Below, piece after piece: positions 37,032-45,688 of a stretch of DNA of 64,000 bases (positions are counted from its first letter, which is position 1; the number at the start of each line of letters is the position of its first letter). A model generated the notes under the pieces. It searched no databases. It had not been told where the DNA came from and saw nothing but the letters and a program-made list of their open reading frames with translations. The translations under genes and the position numbers were made by a program. The stretch is taken from contig NZ_PVZB01000036.1 of NCBI RefSeq assembly GCF_003002025.1, forward strand, positions 1-64,000, read 5' to 3'. Source of the stretch: Paraburkholderia sp. BL25I1N1 (GTDB taxonomy: Bacteria > Pseudomonadota > Gammaproteobacteria > Burkholderiales > Burkholderiaceae).

Positions 37032-37298
37032 TCATCGTCCTGTCTCGCGGTCGGCGCGGTCGTCAACTACCAGACAGGTGCGCTCGAGTAATTCGCCATG
37101 GCGGTGGCGGATCTCGACAGTGACCGGCGCAAGGCAACCCGCGCGGCAGCGGCCCTCGCGCGAAACCTGGACGATCCATCTGTGAAACCGCGCAACGTAC
37201 CGCCCGTGGCGCGCGAGCGCTACGCCCTCATACACCAGCGCCCGCAACATCCGCAGTTCCTCAACGTCCGGCATGGCCGGCGAGCTGACGTCCATCAT
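37032..37298 (-). CDS. Small hypothetical protein between SSB and HU
   Basis: About 88 residues from the ATG pair at 37298/37295, which has GGAGG eight bases upstream; an ATG at 37316 is badly spaced. It reads VEELRMLRALVYEGVALARH, then YVARFHRWIVQVSREGRC and VTVEIRHRHGELLER. The strand-like ends suggest a small alpha/beta protein. No family is recognised. It lies in line with SSB and HU and is probably expressed with them. Confidence 0.5.
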   Translation of the reverse strand: MMDVSSPAMPDVEELRMLRALVYEGVALARHGRYVARFHRWIVQVSREGRCRAGCLAPVTVEIRHRHGELLERTCLVVDDRADRETGR

Positions 37299-37379
37299 TT
37301 CCGTGTCCTCCGCCATACTCCAGCGTAGAAGTCATGCACGGCGAACGGTGCGCGCGCATGAGATCGACGAAGATGCAAG

Positions 37380-37949
37380 CTATTCGGCCGTGGCTCGCGC
37401 CGCCCGACGCGAACGCCGGCCTGCAGGCTGGGCAGAGGTAGCCGCATCGGAGTCCGCGTGATCCGGCGGCGTTCCTGGTTCCTCTCCCGACGTGGATTCC
37501 TCCGCTTCGCCATCGGCCGGACCGGCTGGCTCACCGGCGCCTTCGTCCTGTGCTGGGACATCGGACTCGCGCGTCTGGCGCGGGCGGTACACCACCTGGT
37601 CGATGCGCACGAGGTTCAGGGCAATGGATTCGGCGTCAATATGGGCGCCCGCGTCGGCCTCGTTCTCGCGGTTGATCCATGGACTCACGTAGAGGTCGCC
37701 GCGCACGACGACGCTCGCGCCCGTGCGGATGTGCTGCATCACGCGCTCGGTCAGGCGCTCGTTCCACACCGTCACGTCGACAGGAAAGGTCCGACCTTCG
37801 CGCTGCTCCAGCGTGCCGTCCTCAAGCCGCCGGTAACTGGCGGACATAACCCGCAGCTCGACAATGCGGCGCGCGCCGCTGGGGGTATTGACCTGTTTCA
37901 TCGTCGGCGACGCCAGCACGTTGCCAACCAGTTCTGCGTAGATGCCCAT
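37380..37949 (-). CDS. ssb: Single-stranded DNA-binding protein of the mobile element
   Basis: A 189-residue protein with an N-terminal OB fold: MGIYAELVGNVLASPTMKQV, then VDVTVWNERLTERVMQHIRT and ASVVVRGDLYVSPW. The C-terminal third is a disordered acidic/proline tract (GEEPGTPPDHADSD) but ends in a basic RRAARATAE instead of the usual acidic DDDIPF tip. That is typical of element-borne SSBs, not chromosomal ones. It follows the DUF3158-like gene on the same strand. Confidence 0.85.
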   Translation of the reverse strand: MGIYAELVGNVLASPTMKQVNTPSGARRIVELRVMSASYRRLEDGTLEQREGRTFPVDVTVWNERLTERVMQHIRTGASVVVRGDLYVSPWINRENEADAGAHIDAESIALNLVRIDQVVYRPRQTRESDVPAQDEGAGEPAGPADGEAEESTSGEEPGTPPDHADSDAATSAQPAGRRSRRAARATAE

Positions 37950-38080
37950 TGCGGACTCCGTTTCATCAAGGATTGCCCTGTGATATGAACGCGCTGTTCA
38001 CCGCCTGCTTTTTTGGATGGCTGCTCTGCGTTAGCCTGATGACTCTGCCGGTCGCAACGCAATGGGACCGCGCACCTGTC

Positions 38081-38569
38081 TCAGGTGCCGTCGATCCTTC
38101 GAACCTTGACTGTGCCGTGTTCCATATACATCGTGAGCTGGCTCGCGGCATACCGGAAAACCGACTCCAGTGCGTTGAGCTCTTTCGCGCGCACATCGCA
38201 CTGTTGCAGGTACGCGCGCAGCGGCGCCGGAATGCGATTGAAATATTGCTTCACGCGCGGCCAGGCGATTGCATGCGGCTCACCGCGGACGAACCAGTCG
38301 AGACGATGGCGCGTCGCGCCGCTCGCCAGTGCAATGCGCACGCAGCGGAGCGACACGTCGAGCCCGGTGGTCGCGCTCTCCAGCGCCAGCGTCTGCATTT
38401 CGGTGACAGTGTCCTCGACCCAGTGCTCGTACGAGCGCAGCAGCACGCGTATCCCCGCGTCGCCCGCGATCCGTGATACAGGTAGCGCAATGGCTGGCTC
38501 AGAGCTGCCGGCTCCCTTACCCTTAAAGGCCTTTGAACGTCGATCCAGATCCGAATGTCGGTCAGTCAT
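38081..38569 (-). CDS. Integrative-element protein, DUF3158-like (tentative)
   Basis: A 162-residue helical protein with VLLRSYEHWVEDTVTEMQT, HRLDWFVRGEPHAIAWP and LQQCDVRAKELNALESVFR. Between the PFL_4669-like gene and SSB, related integrative elements carry a DUF3158 protein, and length and position fit. The domain itself is assigned from context more than from a diagnostic motif. Its start is 16 bases after the stop of the preceding gene. Confidence 0.5.
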   Translation of the reverse strand: MTDRHSDLDRRSKAFKGKGAGSSEPAIALPVSRIAGDAGIRVLLRSYEHWVEDTVTEMQTLALESATTGLDVSLRCVRIALASGATRHRLDWFVRGEPHAIAWPRVKQYFNRIPAPLRAYLQQCDVRAKELNALESVFRYAASQLTMYMEHGTVKVRRIDGT

Positions 38570-38585
38570 TGCCGCAGTCCTCGCA

Positions 38586-39659
38586 TCATTGCACCAAGGC
38601 GTCTGTTGCAGCTTGCGCTAGCGCGTCGTCCCCAGACAGCGGCACACTGTCAAGCAGACGCAGTTCCGCATCCGACAGGCGGCTCACGCGCCGCCGGCTG
38701 TGACGTGGCTCACGCGCGCCGGTAAAGACGTCCCGCGGCAAGACGCCGAGCAGCGCGCGCGCCGCTTCAGCGCGTTGGCGTGCGGCAGCATCCGCATTCG
38801 GCAGGAAGTCGATGCGCGAAAGCGGCAGCAGTTCGGCGCGCGTGAGCACGCGCTGGCAGTGCACCGCGAAATGGAACACCGACAGGCACCGGTGCCTGGC
38901 CGAGCCGATGCGCCGGAAGCCCTCAGTCGACGACATCAGGTCGCGCAACACCGCGGAACGCACGAGGCGCACCAGCCAGTCCAGCTCGACGAGCAGCATC
39001 ACGATCATGTAGCCGTACGGTGAGCCAAAACCGAGCGACACCTGAGCGGGCTCGCGCGATTGCAGCACCGAATACTCGAGGCCTTTTTCACGCGCGGCAT
39101 CCAGCAACTGACGGGCATGCTGCTGCTCGAGCTCGTTCGCGCGCCGGATGCCGGAGATGCGATCCGCGATCTCGATGAGCTTCCAGTCCGCATAAGGGTT
39201 GTCGTTGCCCGACAGAGACCACAACGCACGCAGCGACGCAGCCACGCGGCGCCCGCCCGCCATCGCATGTCCCGACTCCCCAGGAGCTACGGCCCGGCCA
39301 AGAAACAGCCGCATCGCGTCGCGCGTGTGCAGCCGCATGCGGTCCGCACCGTCGCTACCGAGCTGACCAATGCGGCTGATCTCCTGAGCCTCGTGCGGGC
39401 GCACCAGTGGATCGCTGCCCTGTCGCAGCGCGTGAGTCTCGCGCATGCGATTCAGCGCTTCCTCGCGTTCGAGAAGCAACTGATAGCGGCCGAACAGCGG
39501 ATCGGCAGGATCGGGATCATCGTCGGCAATCAGGTGTGCCAAAACGGCGCGTTCAGTATCAACGTCGTAACCGTCGGCAAATGGGGACGACGTGGAGTGC
39601 GCGAAGGCGTCGACAGACGGATCAATGGTGTGAGGCAAAGGGGCGGACGGTGTGTCCAT
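38586..39659 (-). CDS. Integrating conjugative element protein, PFL_4669 family
   Basis: A 357-residue protein from the ATG at 39659 (GGAGCCTCTT upstream); an in-frame ATG at 39671 is also possible. It contains the family-like MRLFLGRAVAPGESGHAMAG, AASLRALWSLSGNDNPYADW and VELDWLVRLVRSAVL. Such genes are conserved in the replication/maintenance block of SPI-7, PAGI and clc-type elements, function unknown. It is separated from the STY4528-like gene by a gap holding a palindrome at 39709-39729. Confidence 0.75.
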   Translation of the reverse strand: MDTPSAPLPHTIDPSVDAFAHSTSSPFADGYDVDTERAVLAHLIADDDPDPADPLFGRYQLLLEREEALNRMRETHALRQGSDPLVRPHEAQEISRIGQLGSDGADRMRLHTRDAMRLFLGRAVAPGESGHAMAGGRRVAASLRALWSLSGNDNPYADWKLIEIADRISGIRRANELEQQHARQLLDAAREKGLEYSVLQSREPAQVSLGFGSPYGYMIVMLLVELDWLVRLVRSAVLRDLMSSTEGFRRIGSARHRCLSVFHFAVHCQRVLTRAELLPLSRIDFLPNADAAARQRAEAARALLGVLPRDVFTGAREPRHSRRRVSRLSDAELRLLDSVPLSGDDALAQAATDALVQ

Positions 39660-39708
39660 AAGAGGCTCCATGAAACGGTATTCGTTCGACAGTGAGGGAA
39701 ACGCCAGC

Positions 39709-39729
39709 GCTGTTACCCCGGGTAACAGC
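39709..39729. promoter_or_regulatory. Palindrome GCTGTTACC-CCG-GGTAACAGC
   Basis: A perfect nine-base inverted repeat with a three-base centre, in the gap before the PFL_4669-like gene. A second palindrome with the same seven-base arms (TGTTACC, GGTAACA) lies at 40576-40592. A degenerate half, GGTGACAGC, follows near 39770. Such repeats in the partition block of an element could be regulator or ParB-type binding sites. Confidence 0.5.
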
Positions 39730-39829
39730 AGGCAGCCCCGCACCGTTGCGGGCTAACCGGGTGACAGCGCGTGCGGTGGGAAAACACGGGCTGGTACGCG
39801 CATGTGCTGCGCAAACGCGATGGATCCGG

Positions 39830-41437
39830 TCACGCATGCGCTCCCGCCTGACTCGCCGCCCCGCATGCCGGATGACGCGCAGGGCGATGTGCGATCCGTT
39901 CGCGCAGTGCATCGCGAATGGCCGCGAGATTCCGGCGAGCCGTCTCAGGCGTCGACGCGCCCGGCTCCATCGCATCACCTGGAAGCAATGAGCCAGCGTT
40001 CGTGCCCTCCCCCCCGGCCGCCCGCCTGCGTGCCGCGCGCTCGAGGTGCGCCCTGGTGGGGACGAACTCGCCGCCGATGTAGCGTCGCACGAGCCCTGCG
40101 ATGTACGCGACGGGCAACTGCACGGGCTGGCGCCGGTGGCCCGCCGCCATCTCGTCGAGCAACATCTGGCGGTCGGTCGCAGGAACCCGTGCGAGGTGCG
40201 AGGCGATGAGTGCGCGATCGTTGACCGGCAGCATGGTGGGCCAGATGAGCACGCTGGTGTCGTCTGCCGCAGGCAATGGCAAGATCGGTGAAGCAGAATC
40301 GGCGCCAGGATCGACTCCCACCACAACCGCGTTTGCCCCCTTGCCGGTCGAGATCGCTGGGCCGGCGGTCGTTGTAGTCCTGTATGTAATCCTTCCGTAT
40401 ACGCGCGCGTCTGGAACGCCCGTTTCCCGCCATCGGTAATGGATCAAACCCACCAACTGCAGCGGCACCGCAGGCGGATCCACATACACCCGGAGACTTC
40501 CGGTTGGCGACTTCGGGCGCTCCACCGCCCAGGCACGCACGTGTGGCGCATGACCTTCAATGGCGGAAGGCCGGGTGTTACCCGGGGTAACAGCCGGTAG
40601 CGTCGCTGCGGCTCCACGCGCGTCTTCTTCGTGCAGACTCTGCGCGAGCAGGCGCTTGCGCGTCGCGAGCCGCTCGCGCATATCGCCGCGCGACACCAGG
40701 CGTTCGAGCTGGCGCTTCAGCTCGCCCGCATTGACCTGTGTGAAAACACGCCGGCCGGTGCATTGGCGCATGAACTCGCGAATCAGCCCCTGGCGCACGA
40801 GCCGCGCTCTCGCGTTATCGAGCTGACGCCGGTTAAGTCCCAGCGTGCGTTGCCACTCTCCGGCTGTGTGCGTGAACCACGTACATTGCCGGTCGGCCTC
40901 GCGGCGCTGCAACTGCACCATGCGCGAGAGCAGCAGCGCGGCATTCAAGTTGCCGACGAGATCAACAAAAACGCGTCGGTACGCGACAGTCGGCCCCAGC
41001 AGCGCGTCACCCGCGAACGGGTCGGCCCTCATCGCTTCGATCGATGCTGGGAGCTGCACGGCCATTGGACAGGTCGCGCGAACGGCGGCCGAAATGGCTT
41101 CCACCTCCAGCCGGTAATGCATGCGCGCGGGTTGACCACCACGCCATTCGGCCAGCAGGTTCAGGTCCCGCATGCGCCGCCGCGCATTTTCCTGCTCTTC
41201 ACGCGACAGGCCTGTCTCGATCAGCCAGTGTTCGCGGGTCTTGTGGACCCAGCCGCCGTTGACCTCCACATCGCGTCCGCGTCGCGTCCAGTACACGAGC
41301 TGCGAGAGCAGCAGCGCCTGCTTCGGATGTCCGGTGATGCGGGCCATGCGCGTTCCGAAAGCGATGGGACGGTACGGCCTGAGCAGGGCCCACATCGTTT
41401 CGAACTCGGTGATATACGGATGGCAACCGGGCATCAT
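39830..41437 (-). CDS. STY4528-like pathogenicity-island replication protein (tentative)
   Basis: A 535-residue protein. The N-terminal region contains winged-helix-like repeats: KQALLLSQLVYWTRRG and TREHWLIETGLSREEQENAR, then again NAALLLSRMVQLQRRE and AGEWQRTLGLNRRQLDNARA. The second half is a long low-complexity linker followed by LPVAYIAGLVRRYIGGEFVP near the C-terminus. The tandem replication-initiator-like winged helices and position between the ParB block and PFL_4669-like gene fit the STY4528 family. Its ATG overlaps the upstream gene by four bases, so translation is coupled. Confidence 0.65.
   Translation of the reverse strand: MMPGCHPYITEFETMWALLRPYRPIAFGTRMARITGHPKQALLLSQLVYWTRRGRDVEVNGGWVHKTREHWLIETGLSREEQENARRRMRDLNLLAEWRGGQPARMHYRLEVEAISAAVRATCPMAVQLPASIEAMRADPFAGDALLGPTVAYRRVFVDLVGNLNAALLLSRMVQLQRREADRQCTWFTHTAGEWQRTLGLNRRQLDNARARLVRQGLIREFMRQCTGRRVFTQVNAGELKRQLERLVSRGDMRERLATRKRLLAQSLHEEDARGAAATLPAVTPGNTRPSAIEGHAPHVRAWAVERPKSPTGSLRVYVDPPAVPLQLVGLIHYRWRETGVPDARVYGRITYRTTTTAGPAISTGKGANAVVVGVDPGADSASPILPLPAADDTSVLIWPTMLPVNDRALIASHLARVPATDRQMLLDEMAAGHRRQPVQLPVAYIAGLVRRYIGGEFVPTRAHLERAARRRAAGGEGTNAGSLLPGDAMEPGASTPETARRNLAAIRDALRERIAHRPARHPACGAASQAGAHA
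40576..40592. promoter_or_regulatory. Second TGTTACC/GGTAACA palindrome
   Basis: TGTTACC-CGG-GGTAACA is an exact inverse of the core at 39711-39727. It lies inside the coding region of the STY4528-like gene, where a site is not expected by chance. A shared binding protein is plausible but unproven. Confidence 0.4.
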
Positions 41438-41925
41438 GAGTGGACCTCTTCTGGCTGGTTCAGCTGTTGCGGCTGATCGGGACGTACCGGGGGCCAGACA
41501 ATATGGGCGGTGCGCTCATCCGCCTTGCGCTGAAGCAGCGCGAGCACAGCCGGCCAGAGGATACGGAACTCATCCGCCGGCAGCGTCTTGCAGCGACGAT
41601 GCGCGATCAGGCCTTTCGACCTGAGCAGTCGCCGCGCGGCGCGCTGCTGCGACTCAGTAAGCGCCAGTCTGCGCGCGAACTCGTCGGGCGCGACCTGAAG
41701 CCAGTCATGGTGACGTCCCGTCTCGCTCTCAACCGTCGACAGCTCCGTGAGCATGGCGGCCGCGGCGAGGTCACCACAGACCTCGACGAAACAGCGGTCT
41801 ATCGCGATCGGCACGTCGAGCATCGAAAGCACCATTTCGGCTTCGGCAGGTGGCAGTCCGGGTGAATCGTCCCAGGTCTTGCCGGGCAGCAGGTTGCCCT
41901 GCGGATCAAGTCGCATGTCATACAT
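41434..41925 (-). CDS. Hypothetical integrative-element protein (winged-helix-like)
   Basis: A 163-residue protein starting MYDMRLDPQGNLLPGKTW, with AGGAG eight bases before the ATG at 41925. The central part, EFARRLALTESQQRAARRLL then KGLIAHRRCKTL, looks like a winged helix. It ends exactly at the start of the STY4528-like gene (ATGA overlap) and itself overlaps the end of the DUF2857-like gene by eight bases. Coupled translation across the block is therefore clear. No named family is recognised. Confidence 0.65.
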   Translation of the reverse strand: MYDMRLDPQGNLLPGKTWDDSPGLPPAEAEMVLSMLDVPIAIDRCFVEVCGDLAAAAMLTELSTVESETGRHHDWLQVAPDEFARRLALTESQQRAARRLLRSKGLIAHRRCKTLPADEFRILWPAVLALLQRKADERTAHIVWPPVRPDQPQQLNQPEEVHS

Positions 41926-42568
41926 GGTCAGACTCCTGGTGGGAAGAAGGTGTGGCAAGGTCTCCGGTGTCCGCATCGAGTGCCGCGAAAAGCGTCGCGA
42001 GCGACCATTGCCCATCGCATTGCTCATGCAGCGCCAGATAGCGTTCGCGCAGGTCGCCGATGTCTTTCAGACTGGCCCACGCATCAAACAGCAGATCCAT
42101 TCCGGAGCGCGACAGCGCACGCGGTTTCGTCGGCGCGGCGACATTGAGTTCGGCGCGCAGCCGTGCAATCGTTGCGCGCGTGGCGGTGCGGAAAAACGTT
42201 CGGATCATCGGAATGCTCGCCTGCCGCTCCACAAAGGCGCGCAACAGGTCCTGATCGCGCCACTGCCGCTCAATCAGTTCGCAGCGGCGCTGCAATGCGC
42301 CGGCGTCCACAAAGAGACGCAATGCACCCGCGGTCAGCAGATCGCGCACGAGCCCTGGCGAACGGGCATCACCGAGCACACGCCTGATTGCGCCCGGTAG
42401 CCGATCTGTCAACGATGTCCGGTGCGGCGACGCTGTTCCACATGAAACTTCGTTATCCTGATGTCCTGTGAGGACGTACCGATCTGTCATGCAAGCAAAC
42501 GCAATCAGCTCGAGTAGCACGAAATGCTCGAGCGCTTCGCTCTCCAGCCGCAGGAAGGCGTTGTCCAT
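41918..42568 (-). CDS. DUF2857-like integrative-element protein (tentative)
   Basis: A 216-residue protein from the ATG at 42568, which overlaps the ParB stop. It contains ALEHFVLLELIAFACMTDRY, SIPMIRTFFRTATRATIARL and a C-terminal helix SLKDIGDLRERYLALHEQCD. The helix-turn-helix-like FFRTATRATIARLRAEL and location directly after ParB are what DUF2857 (STY4526) proteins show in related islands. The assignment rests mostly on synteny. Confidence 0.55.
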   Translation of the reverse strand: MDNAFLRLESEALEHFVLLELIAFACMTDRYVLTGHQDNEVSCGTASPHRTSLTDRLPGAIRRVLGDARSPGLVRDLLTAGALRLFVDAGALQRRCELIERQWRDQDLLRAFVERQASIPMIRTFFRTATRATIARLRAELNVAAPTKPRALSRSGMDLLFDAWASLKDIGDLRERYLALHEQCDGQWSLATLFAALDADTGDLATPSSHQESDHV

Positions 42569-44352
42569 CACGCCCCTCCCCGCTGAAGCCGCTCGTCTGC
42601 ACCCGGTTCGGGCCAGCGCGCCGGTGCAAAGCGCTCGGGGTACGCCGCCCGGAATGCGCGCGCCGCGCGCATGACCTCGTCCCACCATTGACCGATCAGG
42701 TGATCCGGATTGAGCATTACGTCGAACATCACGTCCATGCGGTCGGCGAGCAACGGCTCGCCGACGCTCGCGTCACAGGTGCGGTTCCACGTCTCGTCAT
42801 CGCGGGCCATCTGTGCGAAGAGACTCCCGGAGGGAACGCGTGCGATGCCCGTTGCGGTGTTTTGCCGTGACAGGCTCACGAGCCACCACCAGCCGAGATA
42901 CCGGTTGAGCATCTCTTCGTCACGCTGCGCGTCGATGCTGGGCGACAACCCGGGTGCGACACCGGGCGAGAAGCGCGGTCTGTCCGGCGGGGGTGGCTCG
43001 ACCATGAATCCGTAGGGCAATGCGGGCGCATCGCGTACGCAGCCATCGAGACCGCAGGTTCGCGCGAAAGCCAGCACCGCTTCCCGGAAAAGCTCACCCT
43101 GGTTTGAAGAAGACGCAGCGTGCGGCGCGCTGTCCCGGTGAACCTCGTCAGCCACCACCGTGGATGGGTCATCCGGCGCGCGTTGCGGACCATCCGCCGA
43201 CACGACTGGCTCGTCACGCCGTTGCCCGACACTGGTCGGGTGTGGCACAGTTCCGTCCGCAGCCGGCGTGGCACGAGGCTGTTCGTCGAACCGGGTCAAC
43301 CTCACGGGTCCCGACGAGGCCGAAGGATCCGGTGTGGCCGCTGCACGATTCGCGTCGACATCAGATGCGATCGATGAAGGTCCACGTCGCTCATCGGGCA
43401 TGCCACCGACTTCACGTAAGTCATCACCGGCAGCGTTCGGTGTGCGCTCCAGCAAATGACACATCCGGTCCATGGCGTCGCGCGGCACGCCGAGCTCGCC
43501 TGCCAGCCGTTGTTTCAATCCATCGACCAGTTGCGCAGCATCAAATGGCGCAGGCTGCGCCAGCGTGCCGGCCGCATCCGGGTTGTCCGGATTGCAGCGG
43601 GCGGCGATGCCGGTCAGTTGCGGATCGATCACCCGCACCTGCAACCACTGATCGTCGAAGCCGAGACGCCTCGTGAGGCGCAGCAGCATGCCAATACCCG
43701 GCTGGATCACATCGACTAGCGCGCGCCGGCTCAGATACCCGGTGGCGGGTCCGAGGGCGGAGAGACGGTCGACCGCGAACTGGAAGAGCGAGAGCAGCAC
43801 ATGGCTCACCGGTGCCCCTTCCTGTTCAAGCAGCCGGGAGAACTCACGTAACGACAGCGTCTCGCCACGTTCGGCTTCGAGATCGGCCTTAAGCGCGAGA
43901 TAGCCATTCGCCTTGTCCCAGAAGCAGAGGTCGGCGCGCTGGTCATTCTCGCGCAGGTGCGCCGCCAGCAGCTTTGCCTCACCGGGATACGGCACGCAGA
44001 CAAAGTCGTAGTAAAGGAAGCGTTCGTCGCGGGTTTCGTCGTGAAGGGCCGTCGCTGCCGTCACGCGCGAATTGCCGCCCTTCGCCACCACGTAGCGCGT
44101 CTCGCCTGGACGGCGGGTCACCGTCACGATCTGCTCGATGCCGTTCGCCCGGATCGACTCCTTGAGTTCGACGAGGCGCTCGTGCGACGCGCGCCGCGGA
44201 TTGCGCTCATAGACCATCACATCGGTGATCTTCAGCCGGATTACCGACGTGAGCTGCGGTTCGGGCGTCTGAGCGCCCGGCGTGGGTACGCCCAGGCGCT
44301 GGGCAGCGAGCGCTTCACGCACCTCACTGAGCGGCTTGTCCGACACGTTCAT
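42568..44352 (-). CDS. parB: ParB-family partition protein of the element
   Basis: A 594-residue protein from the ATG at 44352 (overlapping the ParA stop by four bases). The ParB nuclease-like domain shows IKITDVMVYERNPRRASHE, LKESIRANGIEQIVTVTRRP and KGGNSRVTAATALHDE. A middle helical section (SLREFSRLLEQEGAPVSHVL) looks like the ParB helix-turn-helix. About 250 C-terminal residues are a long variable extension ending RWPEPGADERLQRGGA, much larger than in chromosomal ParB and typical of island versions. Together with ParA it should maintain the element while excised. Confidence 0.85.
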   Translation of the reverse strand: MNVSDKPLSEVREALAAQRLGVPTPGAQTPEPQLTSVIRLKITDVMVYERNPRRASHERLVELKESIRANGIEQIVTVTRRPGETRYVVAKGGNSRVTAATALHDETRDERFLYYDFVCVPYPGEAKLLAAHLRENDQRADLCFWDKANGYLALKADLEAERGETLSLREFSRLLEQEGAPVSHVLLSLFQFAVDRLSALGPATGYLSRRALVDVIQPGIGMLLRLTRRLGFDDQWLQVRVIDPQLTGIAARCNPDNPDAAGTLAQPAPFDAAQLVDGLKQRLAGELGVPRDAMDRMCHLLERTPNAAGDDLREVGGMPDERRGPSSIASDVDANRAAATPDPSASSGPVRLTRFDEQPRATPAADGTVPHPTSVGQRRDEPVVSADGPQRAPDDPSTVVADEVHRDSAPHAASSSNQGELFREAVLAFARTCGLDGCVRDAPALPYGFMVEPPPPDRPRFSPGVAPGLSPSIDAQRDEEMLNRYLGWWWLVSLSRQNTATGIARVPSGSLFAQMARDDETWNRTCDASVGEPLLADRMDVMFDVMLNPDHLIGQWWDEVMRAARAFRAAYPERFAPARWPEPGADERLQRGGA

Positions 44353-45227
44353 GCGACCGCCCCCTGCCGGATGCCGCCGGTCCCGGTGTCGCCCGTCGAA
44401 CATGGCGGCGCACCGGCATAAACGTTCGCGAGGGACGGAAACAGTTCCCATGCAAGACGGTGCATAACGTTCCATGCCGAGTTCTCGAACCGCTGGCGAC
44501 GATCAAAGTCATGCACGGGAACGCGTGCCGTTGCCGCCGCCGCGTACGCCGCGGCTGACGGGATAATGGTGTCGAGCACATGGACTTTCGAATGCTCAGA
44601 GAAGCGCTGACGCAGCACGGCTGCAAGTGCCCGCGCGTTGGTGGTGCGCTCATGCGCATTGATCAGCGCGAGCAGGTCGCCCGAACGGAAGGATTCGCCG
44701 AAGTCGGCCAGCCGGTCCAGCTCGTCGAGCATCGCGATCGTGCCCGTGGCGAACTCGCCGGCGCTCAGCGCATCCGGCCTGACGGGCGACACCATCACGT
44801 CTGCCGCCATCGCCGCTGACTTCTGCAGTTCGCCGACCGCGCCTTGCGTGTCGATCAGCACTACGTCATAGGGGTCGACGAGCGGACTGCGCATCGCCCG
44901 GCGCAGGATCATCAGGCGATCCTCACGGCGATTAAGCCACGCCTGCAGTGCTGCATCCGGCGTATCGGAATAGACCAGATCGAGATTGGAGAAAATCGTG
45001 CGACTGATGCAGTCGGCCGACGGATTGCCGCCCGAAGTCACGACTGCAGTCAGACCTTGCGATGAACGGTAATGGACGGGAAAGAACTTGCTTAGACTCG
45101 GCTGGACATCTGCATCGATCGCGAGAACCTTCAGGCCGAAGGCTGCGAGCAGGCCGCCAAGATTGGCGGCGACGGTCGTCTTACCGACGCCGCCTTTGGT
45201 GGAGACGAAGGAGATAACTACCGGCAC
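44349..45227 (-). CDS. parA: ParA-family ATPase of the element
   Basis: A 292-residue ParA/Soj ATPase. The deviant Walker A is at the N-terminus (MPVVISFVSTKGGVGKTTVA, K11-T18), Walker A-prime ALDADVQPSL-like reads LAIDADVQPSLSKFFPV, and Walker B is DVVLIDTQGAVGEL. It is the first gene of the coupled block and has AlpA-like and XRE genes upstream. ParA ATPases position or segregate plasmid-like DNA, and in integrative elements they aid stability. Confidence 0.9.
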   Translation of the reverse strand: MPVVISFVSTKGGVGKTTVAANLGGLLAAFGLKVLAIDADVQPSLSKFFPVHYRSSQGLTAVVTSGGNPSADCISRTIFSNLDLVYSDTPDAALQAWLNRREDRLMILRRAMRSPLVDPYDVVLIDTQGAVGELQKSAAMAADVMVSPVRPDALSAGEFATGTIAMLDELDRLADFGESFRSGDLLALINAHERTTNARALAAVLRQRFSEHSKVHVLDTIIPSAAAYAAAATARVPVHDFDRRQRFENSAWNVMHRLAWELFPSLANVYAGAPPCSTGDTGTGGIRQGAVA

Positions 45228-45293
45228 GGTGGGAGATCCAGTACAGCGTCATCGCTTGAGTGAAAATTCAGTTAATGAAAAAGAATATGGTCG

Positions 45294-45581
45294 CTACGTC
45301 GGATCGTGAGACTGCCCGTATGAATCGCGATTGCCGTCCTCGGTGGCGTCTCCGGCGGCCTCGTTTCCACCGGAGTGCGTCAGTTGCGAGGCGATCCACT
45401 TTTCATACTCGTGCGCGGGGAACAGACGACGACGCCCCACGCGGATTGACGGAGGCATGGGCAGCCCGAGCGTCAGCCGGTTACGTGCGGTGGCCGGCGC
45501 GATATGCAGTTCGCGCGCAATCTCTTCCAGCGTGTAGAACCGACTGCTCGCCACTTTTCCTCCACCACTCCTCGAAGCCAT
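45294..45581 (-). CDS. AlpA/MerR-like helix-turn-helix protein (excisionase type)
   Basis: A 95-residue protein from the ATG at 45581 (an ATG at 45632 would add 17). It holds one winged-helix domain, RFYTLEEIARELHIAPATAR followed by GLPMPPSIRVGRRRLFPAHE and YEKWIASQL, characteristic of AlpA regulators and excisionases. The frame is open far upstream but without family resemblance. It stands between ParA and the divergent XRE repressor, the usual place for an excision or activation factor. Confidence 0.75.
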   Translation of the reverse strand: MASRSGGGKVASSRFYTLEEIARELHIAPATARNRLTLGLPMPPSIRVGRRRLFPAHEYEKWIASQLTHSGGNEAAGDATEDGNRDSYGQSHDPT

Positions 45582-45624
45582 CACCTGCCCAAGGACAGAT
45601 GTTTTGGTCCAGGCACGTCCAAGC

Positions 45625-45662
45625 TTGTCCATTACTCGATCGTACCTATAATCAAGGTACGA
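45625..45662 (+). promoter_or_regulatory. Promoter with inverted-repeat operator for the XRE repressor
   Basis: TTGTCC (45625-45630), a 16-base spacer and TATAAT (45647-45652) form a good sigma70 promoter pointing at the XRE gene. The TATAAT lies inside a perfect inverted repeat: TCGTACC at 45640-45646 and GGTACGA at 45656-45662 with nine bases between. A repressor dimer bound there would cover the -10 box and also block the divergent AlpA/ParA side, a classic autoregulatory switch. Confidence 0.65.
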
Positions 45663-45688
45663 AATCACTCTAGGAAGGTGAGACAGAC

